A stretch of 64,000 nucleotides of DNA. Source: Longimicrobiales bacterium. Its GTDB lineage: Bacteria; Gemmatimonadota; Gemmatimonadetes; Longimicrobiales; Gaopeijiaceae. The notes below the pieces were generated by a model. The model was not told the DNA's origin. It saw only the letters and a list, made by a program, of their open reading frames with translations, and did not search any database. Below are positions 6,623-15,800 of this stretch, piece by piece. Within the stretch, counting starts at the first letter, position 1, and the number at the start of each line of letters is the position of its first letter. The DNA lies in the NCBI GenBank assembly GCA_028279425.1, contig JANQNV010000172.1:1-64000 (forward strand), in the 5' to 3' direction. Position numbers and translations under genes: made by a program.

Positions 6623-9307
6623 TCAGTCCTCGCGCAGGGCCGCGGCGGGGGCGATGGATGAAGCCCGTTGCGCAGGCGCGACCACGGCGAGCACCACCAC
6701 GAGCCCGAGCACCGCGACGACCGTCGCGTAGCTCGTTGCGTCGATCGGGTCTACCCCGACGAAGAGTCGCTTCGCCAGCGTCGCAGAAAGCGCGGCGCAG
6801 ATGAGGCCACCCAGCAGGCCCGGCCAGGTGAGCAACACGGCATCGCGGAGGACGCTCGTCACGACTCCGCGGCGACTCGAACCCAACGCCATGCGGAGGC
6901 CGATCTCCCGGGTCCGCTGCGCTACGGAGAAGGCAACGACTCCGTAGACGCCGAGGGCCGCGAGGAAGAGGGCGAGTGCTCCCAGCGTACCGGCGATCCA
7001 GGATATGAGCCGTTGCGGCAGGAGGCCGAGGTCGGCGAGGTCGGCGAGGTGTTGCGTGCGCCCAAGGCTCAGGGCGGGGTCGTACATCTGAACCTCGCGC
7101 CGAACCCGCGCCGGGAAGTCTGGATCGTGCCCGGTGCGACGAACCCCGAGCATCAGCTCAGGATGGTACTCCTGAGAGAGCAGTGTGAATACCTGAGAAG
7201 ACGGGCCATCCGTGATCAGATCACTCTGTGTGTTCTCCACGACCCCCACCACTTCGTACTCCCGCGGCTCCAGCCCGAACTCGACGGTACGCCCGATGGG
7301 GCTCGACCCCGGCCACGCGACCTCGGCGAAGGTACGGTTGACGACGGCCACGGGTCGCGTCGTCCGGGCGTCACGTCGATCGAAGGTACGTCCCGCCGTG
7401 AGGCCGATCCCCAAGGTGGCGAAGTATCCGTGTGAGACGCGGGCGTAGTAGGCCCGATAGGTGGGGTCGTCGGCGCCGTTTGCGCCGTCGGTCCACACCG
7501 GAGACGAACTCGTCCCGCCGTCCAGCGGGTAGTCGGATGCGACGGCGGCCCCGGCGACTCCCGGGAGCCCCCGCACATGCTCGAGAAGGTCGGAGACGAA
7601 GAGCGCTGCGGCGTCGGCGTCGTGGTATCCCTCGAGAGACAGGTCGAATCCCGTGAGATATACGCCCTCTGGGTCGAAGCCGGTCTCGATGTCGGCCCCG
7701 ACGGCGATGGATCGGAGAAACACCACGGCCGAGGTCAGAAGCAGCACGGCGACGCCGACCTGACCGGCGACGAACCCGCGCCGAAGTCGACTCGTGTGTG
7801 CGGCGATGCTCGTTGTGCGCAAACCGGCTGTCGCGTGTCCACGTGTCGCGCGCAGAGCGGGCATGAGCCCGAAGATCAGCCCGACGGCGAGGGTCAGAAC
7901 GGACCCGAAGGCGATGAAGCGTCCGTCGAGCACGAACTCGAGCTCCACGGGCACGAAGGTGGGAAGGGCGCGACCTTCGGGCCATGCCAGCCCCTGCGCC
8001 ACGATCCAGGCGCCCGCAGCGCCACCGGCGACGAAAACGACCATCGCTTCGGTAACCATGTGCCGCACGATGCGCACCCTGCCCGCCCCGAGCGCGAGTC
8101 GAACGGCGATCTCGGCCTCGCGCGCCGAAGCACGGGCCAGCAACATCCCGCCCACATTGGCGCTCGCCACGGCGAGAACGAGCATCATGAGTGCGCCGAG
8201 AAGCCCGAAGGCGATGGAAGCGGGGAGGCGTCCCTCCGACGGCATGAGCGCTGCGTGTGCGGCGATCGCCCCTCGACCGACATTCTGGGCGTGTTCGCTC
8301 TCCAGACCCTCCATCGTGGTCGCGAGGGCAGCATTGGCGTCGTCGAGGGTCGCTGCTCCCGCCAGGCGCCCGATGGCGTCGGCCCACAGAGTCCCCCGCG
8401 AGCCGAAGAACCGCTCCGCGTCTCGAGCCGCGGGTGGGTATTCCGTGAGCGGGAGGTAGACGTCGGGTCGGATCCCGAACTCGTGCCCCCGGAAGTCGGG
8501 GGGCGCGATCCCGATCACCGTGTAGGGGGTCCGGTTCAGGCGGACCACACGCCCGACGATGTCGGGCTCGAAGTCGAAGAGTCGCTCCCATGCGCGATAC
8601 GAGAGCACCACCTGCGCGTGGGGGCCGGGCAGCCGATCCACCTCCCCCGTGAAGTCGCGCCCCCGGTACATCGGGACACCGACGACGGAGAAGTAGCCGG
8701 AGGTGACGTAGAGCGCGAGGAGTCGTTGTCCCGCGCCATCCCCCGACAAACTGACGGGACCCCGCTCGTAGAGGGCCGTAGACGCGAAGATGGGGATCTG
8801 CCCGAGGGACTCGAAGTCGGGATAGTCCCAGCCACCGCGCGTGTCGCCGGCGAGCGTGAGGCTCAACTCCACGATCTGGTCCGGGTCGGTCGTGCCCGGG
8901 ATCTCGCGCATCATGAGTGTGTCGACGACGGCGAACACCACCCCGTTGGCACCGACGCCTATGGCGAGCGACGCCACGGCTACGAGGGTGAAGCCCGGTC
9001 TCTTCGCTGCGCTCCGGAGGGCGAGCCGGACATCCTGTGTCCAACCCACCCAGAAGCCGGCGCGACCGGTCGCAGGGGTCGTGCTCGGGGTCGGCCATCG
9101 ATCGAGGCGGTTTCCGATCCCGTGGCGCGCGAAGGCGAGGAGATGGGCCGCCCGCGCGCCGAGCCGGTGGAGCGCGGAGCCCTCGACTCCCTGGAGATCG
9201 AGACGAAGGGCGTCGAGCGCCGCGTCGCCGAACTCGTCTCGAAAGGCCCTGGAGTAGAGGCGAAGAAGGAGGCGGTGCAGGAGCGGCGGGCGAGGGGCAC
9301 CGTTCAT
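6623..9307 (-). CDS. ADOP-family duplicated FtsX/MacB permease
   Basis: An 894-residue ABC-transporter-type permease matching the ADOP (acidobacterial duplicated orphan permease) architecture. A family-specific N-terminal region (residues 1-80) is followed by a first TM helix (FTLVAVASLAIGVGANG), a MacB periplasmic-core-like domain and an FtsX three-helix block with ASAREAEIAVRLALGAGR. A second TM helix, a second periplasmic domain and a second FtsX block (SVAQRTREIGLRMALGSS) follow. No ATPase or HlyD partner lies nearby, as is usual for ADOPs. GGAGGGG precedes the ATG. The start overlaps the padR stop as ATGA, so translation is coupled. Likely role: export of an unknown substrate or mechanotransmission under PadR control. 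Confidence 0.9.
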   Translation of the reverse strand: MNGAPRPPLLHRLLLRLYSRAFRDEFGDAALDALRLDLQGVEGSALHRLGARAAHLLAFARHGIGNRLDRWPTPSTTPATGRAGFWVGWTQDVRLALRSAAKRPGFTLVAVASLAIGVGANGVVFAVVDTLMMREIPGTTDPDQIVELSLTLAGDTRGGWDYPDFESLGQIPIFASTALYERGPVSLSGDGAGQRLLALYVTSGYFSVVGVPMYRGRDFTGEVDRLPGPHAQVVLSYRAWERLFDFEPDIVGRVVRLNRTPYTVIGIAPPDFRGHEFGIRPDVYLPLTEYPPAARDAERFFGSRGTLWADAIGRLAGAATLDDANAALATTMEGLESEHAQNVGRGAIAAHAALMPSEGRLPASIAFGLLGALMMLVLAVASANVGGMLLARASAREAEIAVRLALGAGRVRIVRHMVTEAMVVFVAGGAAGAWIVAQGLAWPEGRALPTFVPVELEFVLDGRFIAFGSVLTLAVGLIFGLMPALRATRGHATAGLRTTSIAAHTSRLRRGFVAGQVGVAVLLLTSAVVFLRSIAVGADIETGFDPEGVYLTGFDLSLEGYHDADAAALFVSDLLEHVRGLPGVAGAAVASDYPLDGGTSSSPVWTDGANGADDPTYRAYYARVSHGYFATLGIGLTAGRTFDRRDARTTRPVAVVNRTFAEVAWPGSSPIGRTVEFGLEPREYEVVGVVENTQSDLITDGPSSQVFTLLSQEYHPELMLGVRRTGHDPDFPARVRREVQMYDPALSLGRTQHLADLADLGLLPQRLISWIAGTLGALALFLAALGVYGVVAFSVAQRTREIGLRMALGSSRRGVVTSVLRDAVLLTWPGLLGGLICAALSATLAKRLFVGVDPIDATSYATVVAVLGLVVVLAVVAPAQRASSIAPAAALRED

Positions 9308-9657
9308 AGGGCCCCTCCACCGAGACCCGACGCCCGCGCCTGCCGGAGCACCGCCGTCAGCCGATCGGTTTCCGCGCTGGCCACCCGCCGCCCTCGCGCG
9401 GTCAATCGCATGTAGACCCGTCTCTCGTCGTCGACGCGGGCGTCCGGCCGCCAGTCGGAGGGCGCGATCAGCCCCTGCTCCTGCAGCTGTGCCAGGGAAC
9501 GGTACAGGGACCCGGCACCGAGCCGGACGGTGCCGTCGGTGCTCGAGGCGACCGCCTTCTTGATCGCGTACCCGTGCATGTCGCCTTCCGCCAACGCGAG
9601 GAGGATCAGGTAGTGGGCTGGACGAAGCGGGAGGAGGTCCCGTGGATCGAAGGCCAT
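9304..9657 (-). CDS. PadR family transcriptional regulator
   Basis: A 117-residue PadR winged-helix repressor. The N-terminal LRPAHYLILLALAEGDMHGY is the classical PadR helix 1-2 block, followed by GAGSLYRSLAQLQEQGLI (recognition helix) and the wing strand RRVYMRLTARGRR. The C-terminal dimerisation helix is short, as in the ADOP-linked PadR subgroup. It lies immediately upstream of the ADOP permease and overlaps it by four bases. A perfect inverted repeat 27 bp before its start is the probable autoregulatory site. Confidence 0.92.
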   Translation of the reverse strand: MAFDPRDLLPLRPAHYLILLALAEGDMHGYAIKKAVASSTDGTVRLGAGSLYRSLAQLQEQGLIAPSDWRPDARVDDERRVYMRLTARGRRVASAETDRLTAVLRQARASGLGGGAL

Positions 9658-9684
9658 GGCGTCATCGCTGTCGGGTGGTACGAC

Positions 9685-9702
9685 TAGTACAAACCTGTAC
9701 TA
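9685..9702. promoter_or_regulatory. Candidate PadR operator (palindrome)
   Basis: Perfect inverted repeat TAGTAC-N6-GTACTA in an otherwise GC-rich 116-bp intergenic region. It lies 27 bp upstream of padR and on the same side as the promoter would be. PadR proteins bind AT-containing dyads of about this length (often ATGT-N8-ACAT), so an autoregulatory operator is the simplest reading. Confidence 0.6.
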
Positions 9703-9773
9703 CGAAAGACGCAGCGCCGAGTTTCGTGGGGAGTGCGCCGGTAGAGCGCGACCTGGCGGATTGGAGGTGTGAG

Positions 9774-10217
9774 TTACAGGACCCGTTCCATGACGAGCCG
9801 GTCGAAGCCCGGCCGAAAGCCGTCCGCCTCGCGCTCGACCACGACGAAGCCGAGCCGTTGGTAGAAGCCCTCGGTGTCCTGGCTGGTCTGCAGGCGGATG
9901 CGACGAACTCCGTTCGCCCGCGATGCGTCCGCGATGCGAGCCGATGTGAGTTCGCGGCCCCACCCGCGACGATGGAGGGCGGGGTCGACCATGCCCCAAC
10001 ACAGATCCGCGCTGGAGCCGTCGGACCCCCGTGCCCAGCCTCCGCAGCCGCGTATGGTGCCCTGGTCGTCGACGGCCACCAGATATGGGCCGGGCAGGTC
10101 GTCGAGGTACGCCTCGAACTCGGCCCGTTCCGTGAGGTCGAACGACGCCGGGATGTTGGCATCGAAGACCGCCAGACACGCCGCGCGGTCTTCCGCGTGG
10201 TAGGCGCGCATCTTCAC
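9774..10217 (-). CDS. GNAT family N-acetyltransferase
   Basis: A 147-residue GNAT acetyltransferase. The acetyl-CoA-binding motif A is RRGWGRELTSARIADA (R-x-x-G-x-G/A type). Motif B is RIRLQTSQDTEGFYQRLGF, with the usual N/E-x-x-x-x-x-FY-x-x-x-GF pattern. A GTG at 10217 overlaps the upstream stop as GTGA, which supports it over the internal ATG at 10211. It is the last gene of the polyketide operon. It may acylate a product or intermediate, but GNAT substrates cannot be read from sequence. Confidence 0.85.
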   Translation of the reverse strand: MKMRAYHAEDRAACLAVFDANIPASFDLTERAEFEAYLDDLPGPYLVAVDDQGTIRGCGGWARGSDGSSADLCWGMVDPALHRRGWGRELTSARIADASRANGVRRIRLQTSQDTEGFYQRLGFVVVEREADGFRPGFDRLVMERVL

Positions 10218-11233
10218 GGTCTGCGGGGCTCGTCGAGGTGCTGGAGCAGGGAGGCGAGCGTCCCGACGAGGACCACACCCGCGGTTTCTCGACCGAACTC
10301 CGAAGGATCGAGCGTTTCCGCCGCACGACGCGGCTGCGCGACCTCGATCGCCGGTTGGATCCGTCGGTCTCCGAGATCCAGCCCGTTCCATCCGCTCCGC
10401 GTGCGGTCGGGCGGAGGCGCCACGGCCGCGGTCGTGGGGAGCTGCGGGATCAGGCGATCCACGGGCCATTCGTCCCACTCCTGGGCTGCCTCGCGACGGC
10501 CCTCCTCGGGCGTCGCTCGGACCATGGCCGCCACCGGCTTGCTGTTCGCACGTACCGCCTGAGCCAGCCCGCGGACGAGGGCCGTCAGCGCCTCTCGCCG
10601 GAAGGTCTGCCAACCCACATCCCGATGGTGGGCCGCGAGGGTCATCGGGTCACGACCGCTCAGGTCGATGAATTGCGCACGACATACCTCGCAGAAGCAG
10701 TAGTCTGCGTCGGGCGGCGCCGAGGCGGGAGAGTGTTCGATTCCGGCGAGGACCACGCCGTCTATCTGCGGGTCGGCGGCCACCGCCCCGACATCGTCGA
10801 TCAGCTGCGCCCGCACCTCGGGCCAGCTGGGACACAACCATGCCTCGGTGTCGGAGGCGCTCGCGACCGACGACCGGCCGTCGCGCGCGACGGTGAACCA
10901 CTCGGGGTGTGCGGCGCTCCAGGGCGGGGCGGGCAGATCGCGGAGCACGTTCACGCGGGCGTAGATCGCGATCCCACTCTCGCGGAGGGAGGACGACACC
11001 GTTGGGACGGCCGCGAGGGGCACGATCGCGGCCCGGATGCCCATCGAGCGCAGCGCCTCGGGCTCGGATGCACCCAGAGCGGCGGGATCCGTCGGGGCGA
11101 TCCAGAGGTCGAACCCGCCGGGGGCCGCTCCATCGGCGGCCGGGAGGAGCTCGTCGTCGCCTCGCGTGCACCCGTACCAGAGGCCCACGGCGATCGCGAG
11201 GCCTCCAGTGCGAAGGAAGTCCTCTCGCCTCAT
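10214..11233 (-). CDS. Glycosidase-like lipoprotein
   Basis: 339 residues. The N-terminus MRREDFLRTGGLAIAVGLWYGC looks like a Tat-like or lipoprotein signal ending in Cys. The body resembles TIM-barrel putative glycosidases: strands such as GIRAAIVPLAAVPTV and IAIYARVNVL, the substrate-side APPWSAAHPEWFTV, the IDGVVLAGIEHS strand and the paired-cysteine DYCFCEVCRAQF motif found in several hypothetical glycoside-hydrolase families. A catalytic acid pair cannot be confirmed by eye. The stop overlaps the GNAT start, and the gene begins 6 bp after the upstream hydrolase stop. Sugar processing on a lipid or polyketide product is an inference only. Confidence 0.55.
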   Translation of the reverse strand: MRREDFLRTGGLAIAVGLWYGCTRGDDELLPAADGAAPGGFDLWIAPTDPAALGASEPEALRSMGIRAAIVPLAAVPTVSSSLRESGIAIYARVNVLRDLPAPPWSAAHPEWFTVARDGRSSVASASDTEAWLCPSWPEVRAQLIDDVGAVAADPQIDGVVLAGIEHSPASAPPDADYCFCEVCRAQFIDLSGRDPMTLAAHHRDVGWQTFRREALTALVRGLAQAVRANSKPVAAMVRATPEEGRREAAQEWDEWPVDRLIPQLPTTAAVAPPPDRTRSGWNGLDLGDRRIQPAIEVAQPRRAAETLDPSEFGRETAGVVLVGTLASLLQHLDEPRRP

Positions 11234-11239
11234 CGGCCG

Positions 11240-12091
11240 TCAGGTACCGACCGGCTCCGGCTTGCCCGGCACGATCTGCTTCACCCAGGACAGGATATCG
11301 GAGAGGAGCACCTTCTGGTGGTCCAGCCCCGTGACCATGTGGGTGGACTCCGGTTCGAAACGAAGGGTCGCCCGATGCTCGAGATCGAGCTCGGGAAAGG
11401 TCTCGAAGTGCTGCTCGGCGTAGTTGTACTCTTCGAGGCCGCCGGTGAAGAAGAAGTAGAGCGAAACGCCGCGATCGAGCAGCTTCCCCAACCCCTCGCC
11501 GACTACCTCGCGCGGAGGGAAGACTCGCCGATACTCGGGCTTCACGAACTGCTCTGCGTCGCGGCCTTCGAGTTCCTCGTCGGGCTGGACTCGGACCTTG
11601 ATGGAGTGGGCCCAGGCCTTCGGGTCGACGAGCTTCGGAAGGTACCGCCGTCGGAAGTAGCCGGGGGTGCGGTAGCAGAAGGCGTCGATCTGCCAGAGTC
11701 CCACGATCCGCTCATCGGCCAGCGCCGTGAAGAAGCCGCCGTCGGCGCCGCTGCAGAGACCCCCGATGATGAACGTCGAGGCACCGATGGACGACGCGAG
11801 GTAGTCCATCGCCTCGACGGATTCCTGTACGAATCGCTCTTCGATGGGCATCGAGTCGCGGCGGACCTCGGAATCGCCGATACCCGAGAAATCGAATCGG
11901 AGGCTGGTGAAGCCTTCTTCGGCGAGGGCGCGGGCGAGCTGGACGTGCGTTCGGCTGGCGCCTACGCGGTGCAGGATTCCGGAGTTCAGCATCACGAATG
12001 CCGGCGCGCCCGCTCGGGCCACCTCCGGATCCGGTTGGGTCAGGATCCCGACCAGGTTGGCCGGACCCAGCACCAAGGCTCGCTCTCTCAT
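11240..12091 (-). CDS. Alpha/beta hydrolase, exosortase-A hydrolase 1-like
   Basis: 283 residues with an alpha/beta-hydrolase fold. Strand-turn FVMLNSGILHRVGASR precedes the SLRFDFSGIGDSE segment, and the elbow is GLCSG. Cys113 therefore occupies the position of the usual Ser nucleophile (G-x-S-x-G). A conserved TGGLEEYNY segment follows, then a late His in EPESTHMV. From memory, a Cys nucleophile and this length match the exosortase-A-system-associated hydrolase 1 family (TIGR03100-like). No exosortase or PEP-CTERM gene is visible in the window. ATG 12091 overlaps the upstream gene as ATGA. Likely a thioesterase or acyl-transfer enzyme acting on the polyketide product. Confidence 0.65.
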   Translation of the reverse strand: MRERALVLGPANLVGILTQPDPEVARAGAPAFVMLNSGILHRVGASRTHVQLARALAEEGFTSLRFDFSGIGDSEVRRDSMPIEERFVQESVEAMDYLASSIGASTFIIGGLCSGADGGFFTALADERIVGLWQIDAFCYRTPGYFRRRYLPKLVDPKAWAHSIKVRVQPDEELEGRDAEQFVKPEYRRVFPPREVVGEGLGKLLDRGVSLYFFFTGGLEEYNYAEQHFETFPELDLEHRATLRFEPESTHMVTGLDHQKVLLSDILSWVKQIVPGKPEPVGT

Positions 12092-12858
12092 CCGCCCCTC
12101 GTCGCTAGCCGGTCGACGATCGACCGGATGATGTCCTGTGGAATCAGGGCGTCGCCGAACGGGTCCGCGACGGCCCAACTACCCGGCGACGGCACCACTT
12201 CGTAGTCGACGGCGTCGCCTCTCGACTCCAGCGCCGCGGCGAGCGACGTGAACCGTGGATCGTCTTCGGCGCCGATCACGCTCGTCCGCTGCGGCGACCG
12301 CGTCCCCAACTCGGCACGCAGGTCCACACTCCCCATCCGCTCCCGCAGGGCTGCGCTGAACGGATAACCCTCGATCCCCACGGTGCAGTCGCCCGGGGGA
12401 TCCGGCAAGACCTCGTTAAAATACGCTGAACCATCGACGATGGGGTCCCAGAGGATCATGTGGCGCACCTCGTCGCGCTCCCGGGCGGCGAGGGCGGCGA
12501 GGGTGGCGCCCCAGCGGAGTCCGATCAGGTCGAGTTCCTCGAGGCCGGCGGTGTCCATCAATTCATCGAGCGCCCAGTCGACGTCTTCGATCCACTGATC
12601 GAAGTCGGCCTCGTCGCCGGCGCCTCCCGAATCACCCGTGCACGAGTAATCGAACCGCAAGACGTGAATGCCCGCTCGATTGAGGAGGGTATTGAGCTGG
12701 CGGAAAGCGCGGTGGGCGCGGAGGTACTCCGATCCCACGGGGTAGCACAACAGGACGCCCCGACCCGCGTCGGGGGTCGTCGACGTGCCGTTCGAACGCC
12801 CCTGGGTGTACAGGCCGAAGAGCGGGCGTTCCGAGGGCCCGAAGTAGAACGGGTTCAT
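12088..12858 (-). CDS. Alpha/beta hydrolase, exosortase-A hydrolase 2-like
   Basis: 256 residues with an alpha/beta-hydrolase fold. The N-terminus MNPFYFGPSERPLFGLY, the GVLLCYPVGSEYLRAHRAFRQ strand-turn and HVLRFDYSCTGDSGG match the exosortase-A-associated hydrolase 2 type (TIGR03101-like, from memory). The nucleophile elbow reads GLRWGA, so Arg115 stands where Ser is expected, a feature I recall for that family. It may be non-catalytic or use a different chemistry. The start overlaps the polyketide synthase stop as ATGA, and its stop overlaps the next hydrolase start in the same way. Confidence 0.6.
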   Translation of the reverse strand: MNPFYFGPSERPLFGLYTQGRSNGTSTTPDAGRGVLLCYPVGSEYLRAHRAFRQLNTLLNRAGIHVLRFDYSCTGDSGGAGDEADFDQWIEDVDWALDELMDTAGLEELDLIGLRWGATLAALAARERDEVRHMILWDPIVDGSAYFNEVLPDPPGDCTVGIEGYPFSAALRERMGSVDLRAELGTRSPQRTSVIGAEDDPRFTSLAAALESRGDAVDYEVVPSPGSWAVADPFGDALIPQDIIRSIVDRLATRGG

Positions 12859-15800
12859 GTGGCGGCCCCGGCTCCGCGGGCCCGATCGATTTCGGCGGCG
12901 AGCTGCTCGAGCGTCTGCATCGTGAGTGCATTCGCTTCGACCCGAACCCCGGTGTCGCGCGCGATTCTCGACAATACGCGAATGCCAACGAGCGAGTGCC
13001 CGCCGGCGTCGAGGAAGTTGTCGTGGATACCCACGCGGTCGAGTCCGAGGAGTTCGGTCCAGATCGCGGCGACGACGATTTCGGTTTCGCTGCGGGGTGG
13101 GGTGAAGCTATCGGCCTCGGCGAAGGGATCGCGCAGCTGGTCGGCGGCGACGGCCCCCTCGGTGTCGCGAGGAAGGTTCACCATCTCGACGAAGTTCTGC
13201 GGAACGGCCGCGCGGTCCATACTTTTGCGCAAGTAGCGGCGCAATTCGCTGACCGTGGCCTGTCGGCCCGGATGGAAGACCACGAACGCCACGCGCCGGC
13301 TCGCCGTGGCCTCGACGTCGTCGGTCCCGATGACCGCCGCCTCGGCCACGGCATCGTGTGCTTCCAGCGCTGCGGCCGCCTCGGGCACGAGTACACGCGG
13401 AGGGCCGCTGGGCGACCTCGCGGCGGTGGGCCGCGCACGCACCGAGGGCTGTTCGACCCCGGCGAGGAGCGCCTCGAGGGGGCGTGGAACGATCCAGAGG
13501 TGCGGCGCCGTCGGCTGTGCGAGCACTCGGCGCAACATCTCCGCTCCCTCCTCGGGAAGAATCGCGTCGCGGAGCCAGTCGGGTTCGGAACTCGCGGCCG
13601 CTTCATCGTCGAGCGCCGTGCGCGGCACGCGCATCATCGAGAAGTCTTCGATCTCGGCGAGCACGGCCCCTGCCGCGTCGAAGAGCGTGACGTCGAACGA
13701 CGCGAGCGTCCCGTCGGTCTCGCGGAGGCGCACGTGGCTGGTCAGCGATGCGGGGAGCGGACGGAACAGGCGCACCCGGCCGTAGCCGGCGGGAATCAGG
13801 AAGTCGGAAGCCGGGTCGATATCGGGCACGAGGTCGGGGGCGCCCGCCGTGGCCATGTCGAGCAGCGCCGCGTGGAGTGGCGTCTGGTCGAGGTCGGAAT
13901 CGAATGCGGACGGGAGCTGCTGCGCGAGCAGCGCCTCCCCCTCGCCGACCGATGCGGCGACGATGTTGGCCCAACGCGGCCCGAAGTCCATGACCGGGTG
14001 GTCGGGCCGCGGGGTCGAGCCTGGTGACCCGATACGTGCCACGGCCTCGGTGAGGCGGGCGGCGTGCGGTGGAGCATCGCGGTCGGCGGCGACGACGCGC
14101 GCGGTCGCGTAGGTGGTCCAGCCCACCTCGTCGCGGGCGCGCCCGACCACCTCGACGGTCCACGCCGACCCCGCGGGCTGGAGACGGACTTCGAGATCGA
14201 GCGGCGCGTCTTCGCGCACCCGGCAGGCCCGAAGAAAGGCGAGGTTCTCGAGTTGCCAGGGCGACGGTTCGTCGAGATGCCGCGCGGTGGCCTCGATGAG
14301 CGACACGTAGCCCGAACCCGGAAGAATCCGCTCGCCGTCGCGGGTCTTGTGCTCGTCGAGCATCCAGTGCCGACCCCACTCCAGCGTCACCCGGAAGCGG
14401 TGGCCGTCGCCCGAGGGGATATGGCGGTCGAACGGTGCGAGATCGATGGGGTGTCCCGGGGCCGTGGTCTCGGCTCGTGGCCCGTATTGCGCGGCCTCGG
14501 CGAGTTCCGCCGCCATCCCGACCTGCTTCCAGGCGCCCCAACCGATCGACACGGTCCGCTGCCCGGTGCGGCGCTGCCGGTCGCGCGCGAAGGCGTCGAG
14601 GAAGGCGTTCGCCGCGGCGTAGTCGATCTGACCCGCGGCGCCGAGAAGCGCACTCACCGACGAGAAGACGGCGAAGAGCTTCAGGTCGAGCCCGTCGAGG
14701 ACGCGATCGAGGACCCGCGCGCCTCGCACCTTGGGATCGAGCACGCGAGCCACCTGGGCCGCGTCGCGGGCGAGAATCGGGCCGTCGTCGAGGACGCCGG
14801 CCGCGTGCAGCGCTACATCGATTCGACCGAAGCGGTCGAGGGTGTGCGACACCACACGGCGCATCGCCGCTTCATCCGCCACATCGGCGGCGTGCACGGC
14901 GACCGGACAACCTCGGTCCTCCAGGTCCAGCACGTCGCGGATGGCCCGCGCCACCTTGTCGTCTTCCTCGGAGCCCTCGAGGTGCTCGTGCCACTCCTCC
15001 TTCGGCGGCAGTCCACCCCGACTCGTCAGAACGAACCGAAGCCTCCGGCGACTCGCGAGGCTGCGGGCGAGTTCGAGGCCGATCCCGCCGAGTCCGCCGG
15101 TGATGACGACGACGTCGAGGTCGGCGAGGCCGTCGACCGGTCCGGGGTCCGGCAGGGGTACGTGGGCGGTTCCCGGCGTCAGCCGCTCGTCGCCGCGGTA
15201 CGCCACGAAGCGGACATCCTGATCCGCGCGGATCTCGGCCACGAGACGATCGACCACACGTCGCGCGGCGGGCCCGGACGCGGGGATCAGTCCCGGGTCG
15301 ACGACCCGCGTCGACATCGAGGGGATTTCGCGTGGAGCCACACGCGCCGGCCCGAGGGCGAGGGCGTGTTCGGGGGTCGTCGCTCCCTCTCCGGAGAGGA
15401 TCGACCCCGACGCCAGGACGACGAGATGGAGTGCGTGTCCCGATGCCGCTTCTTCGAGCGTTCGAAGCAGGTGCCAGGTCGATGTGAAGGCGGCTTCGAT
15501 CCCGTCCGACGGGCTGATCGGAGCCCCCTCGACGTCGAGGGCCCAGGCGTGGACGACCGTAGCCGGAAGGCCCGGCCCCCCGTCGGCCACGAGGTAGGAC
15601 CAGAGTCGACTCCAATCCTCGGCCACTCCCGGGCGGAGTTCCACTCGATCCGCGCGTGCCTGGAAGCGAGGACCCGGCACCACCACGGTGACGTCGGCTC
15701 CCGATTCACGCAGTCGACGGGGCAAGGTGGAGGCGGGGCCGTCGATCGGAGCCAGCACCAATGTCGGAGCGGCCGGCGCTTCGGGTCGTGGTCGAACCGG

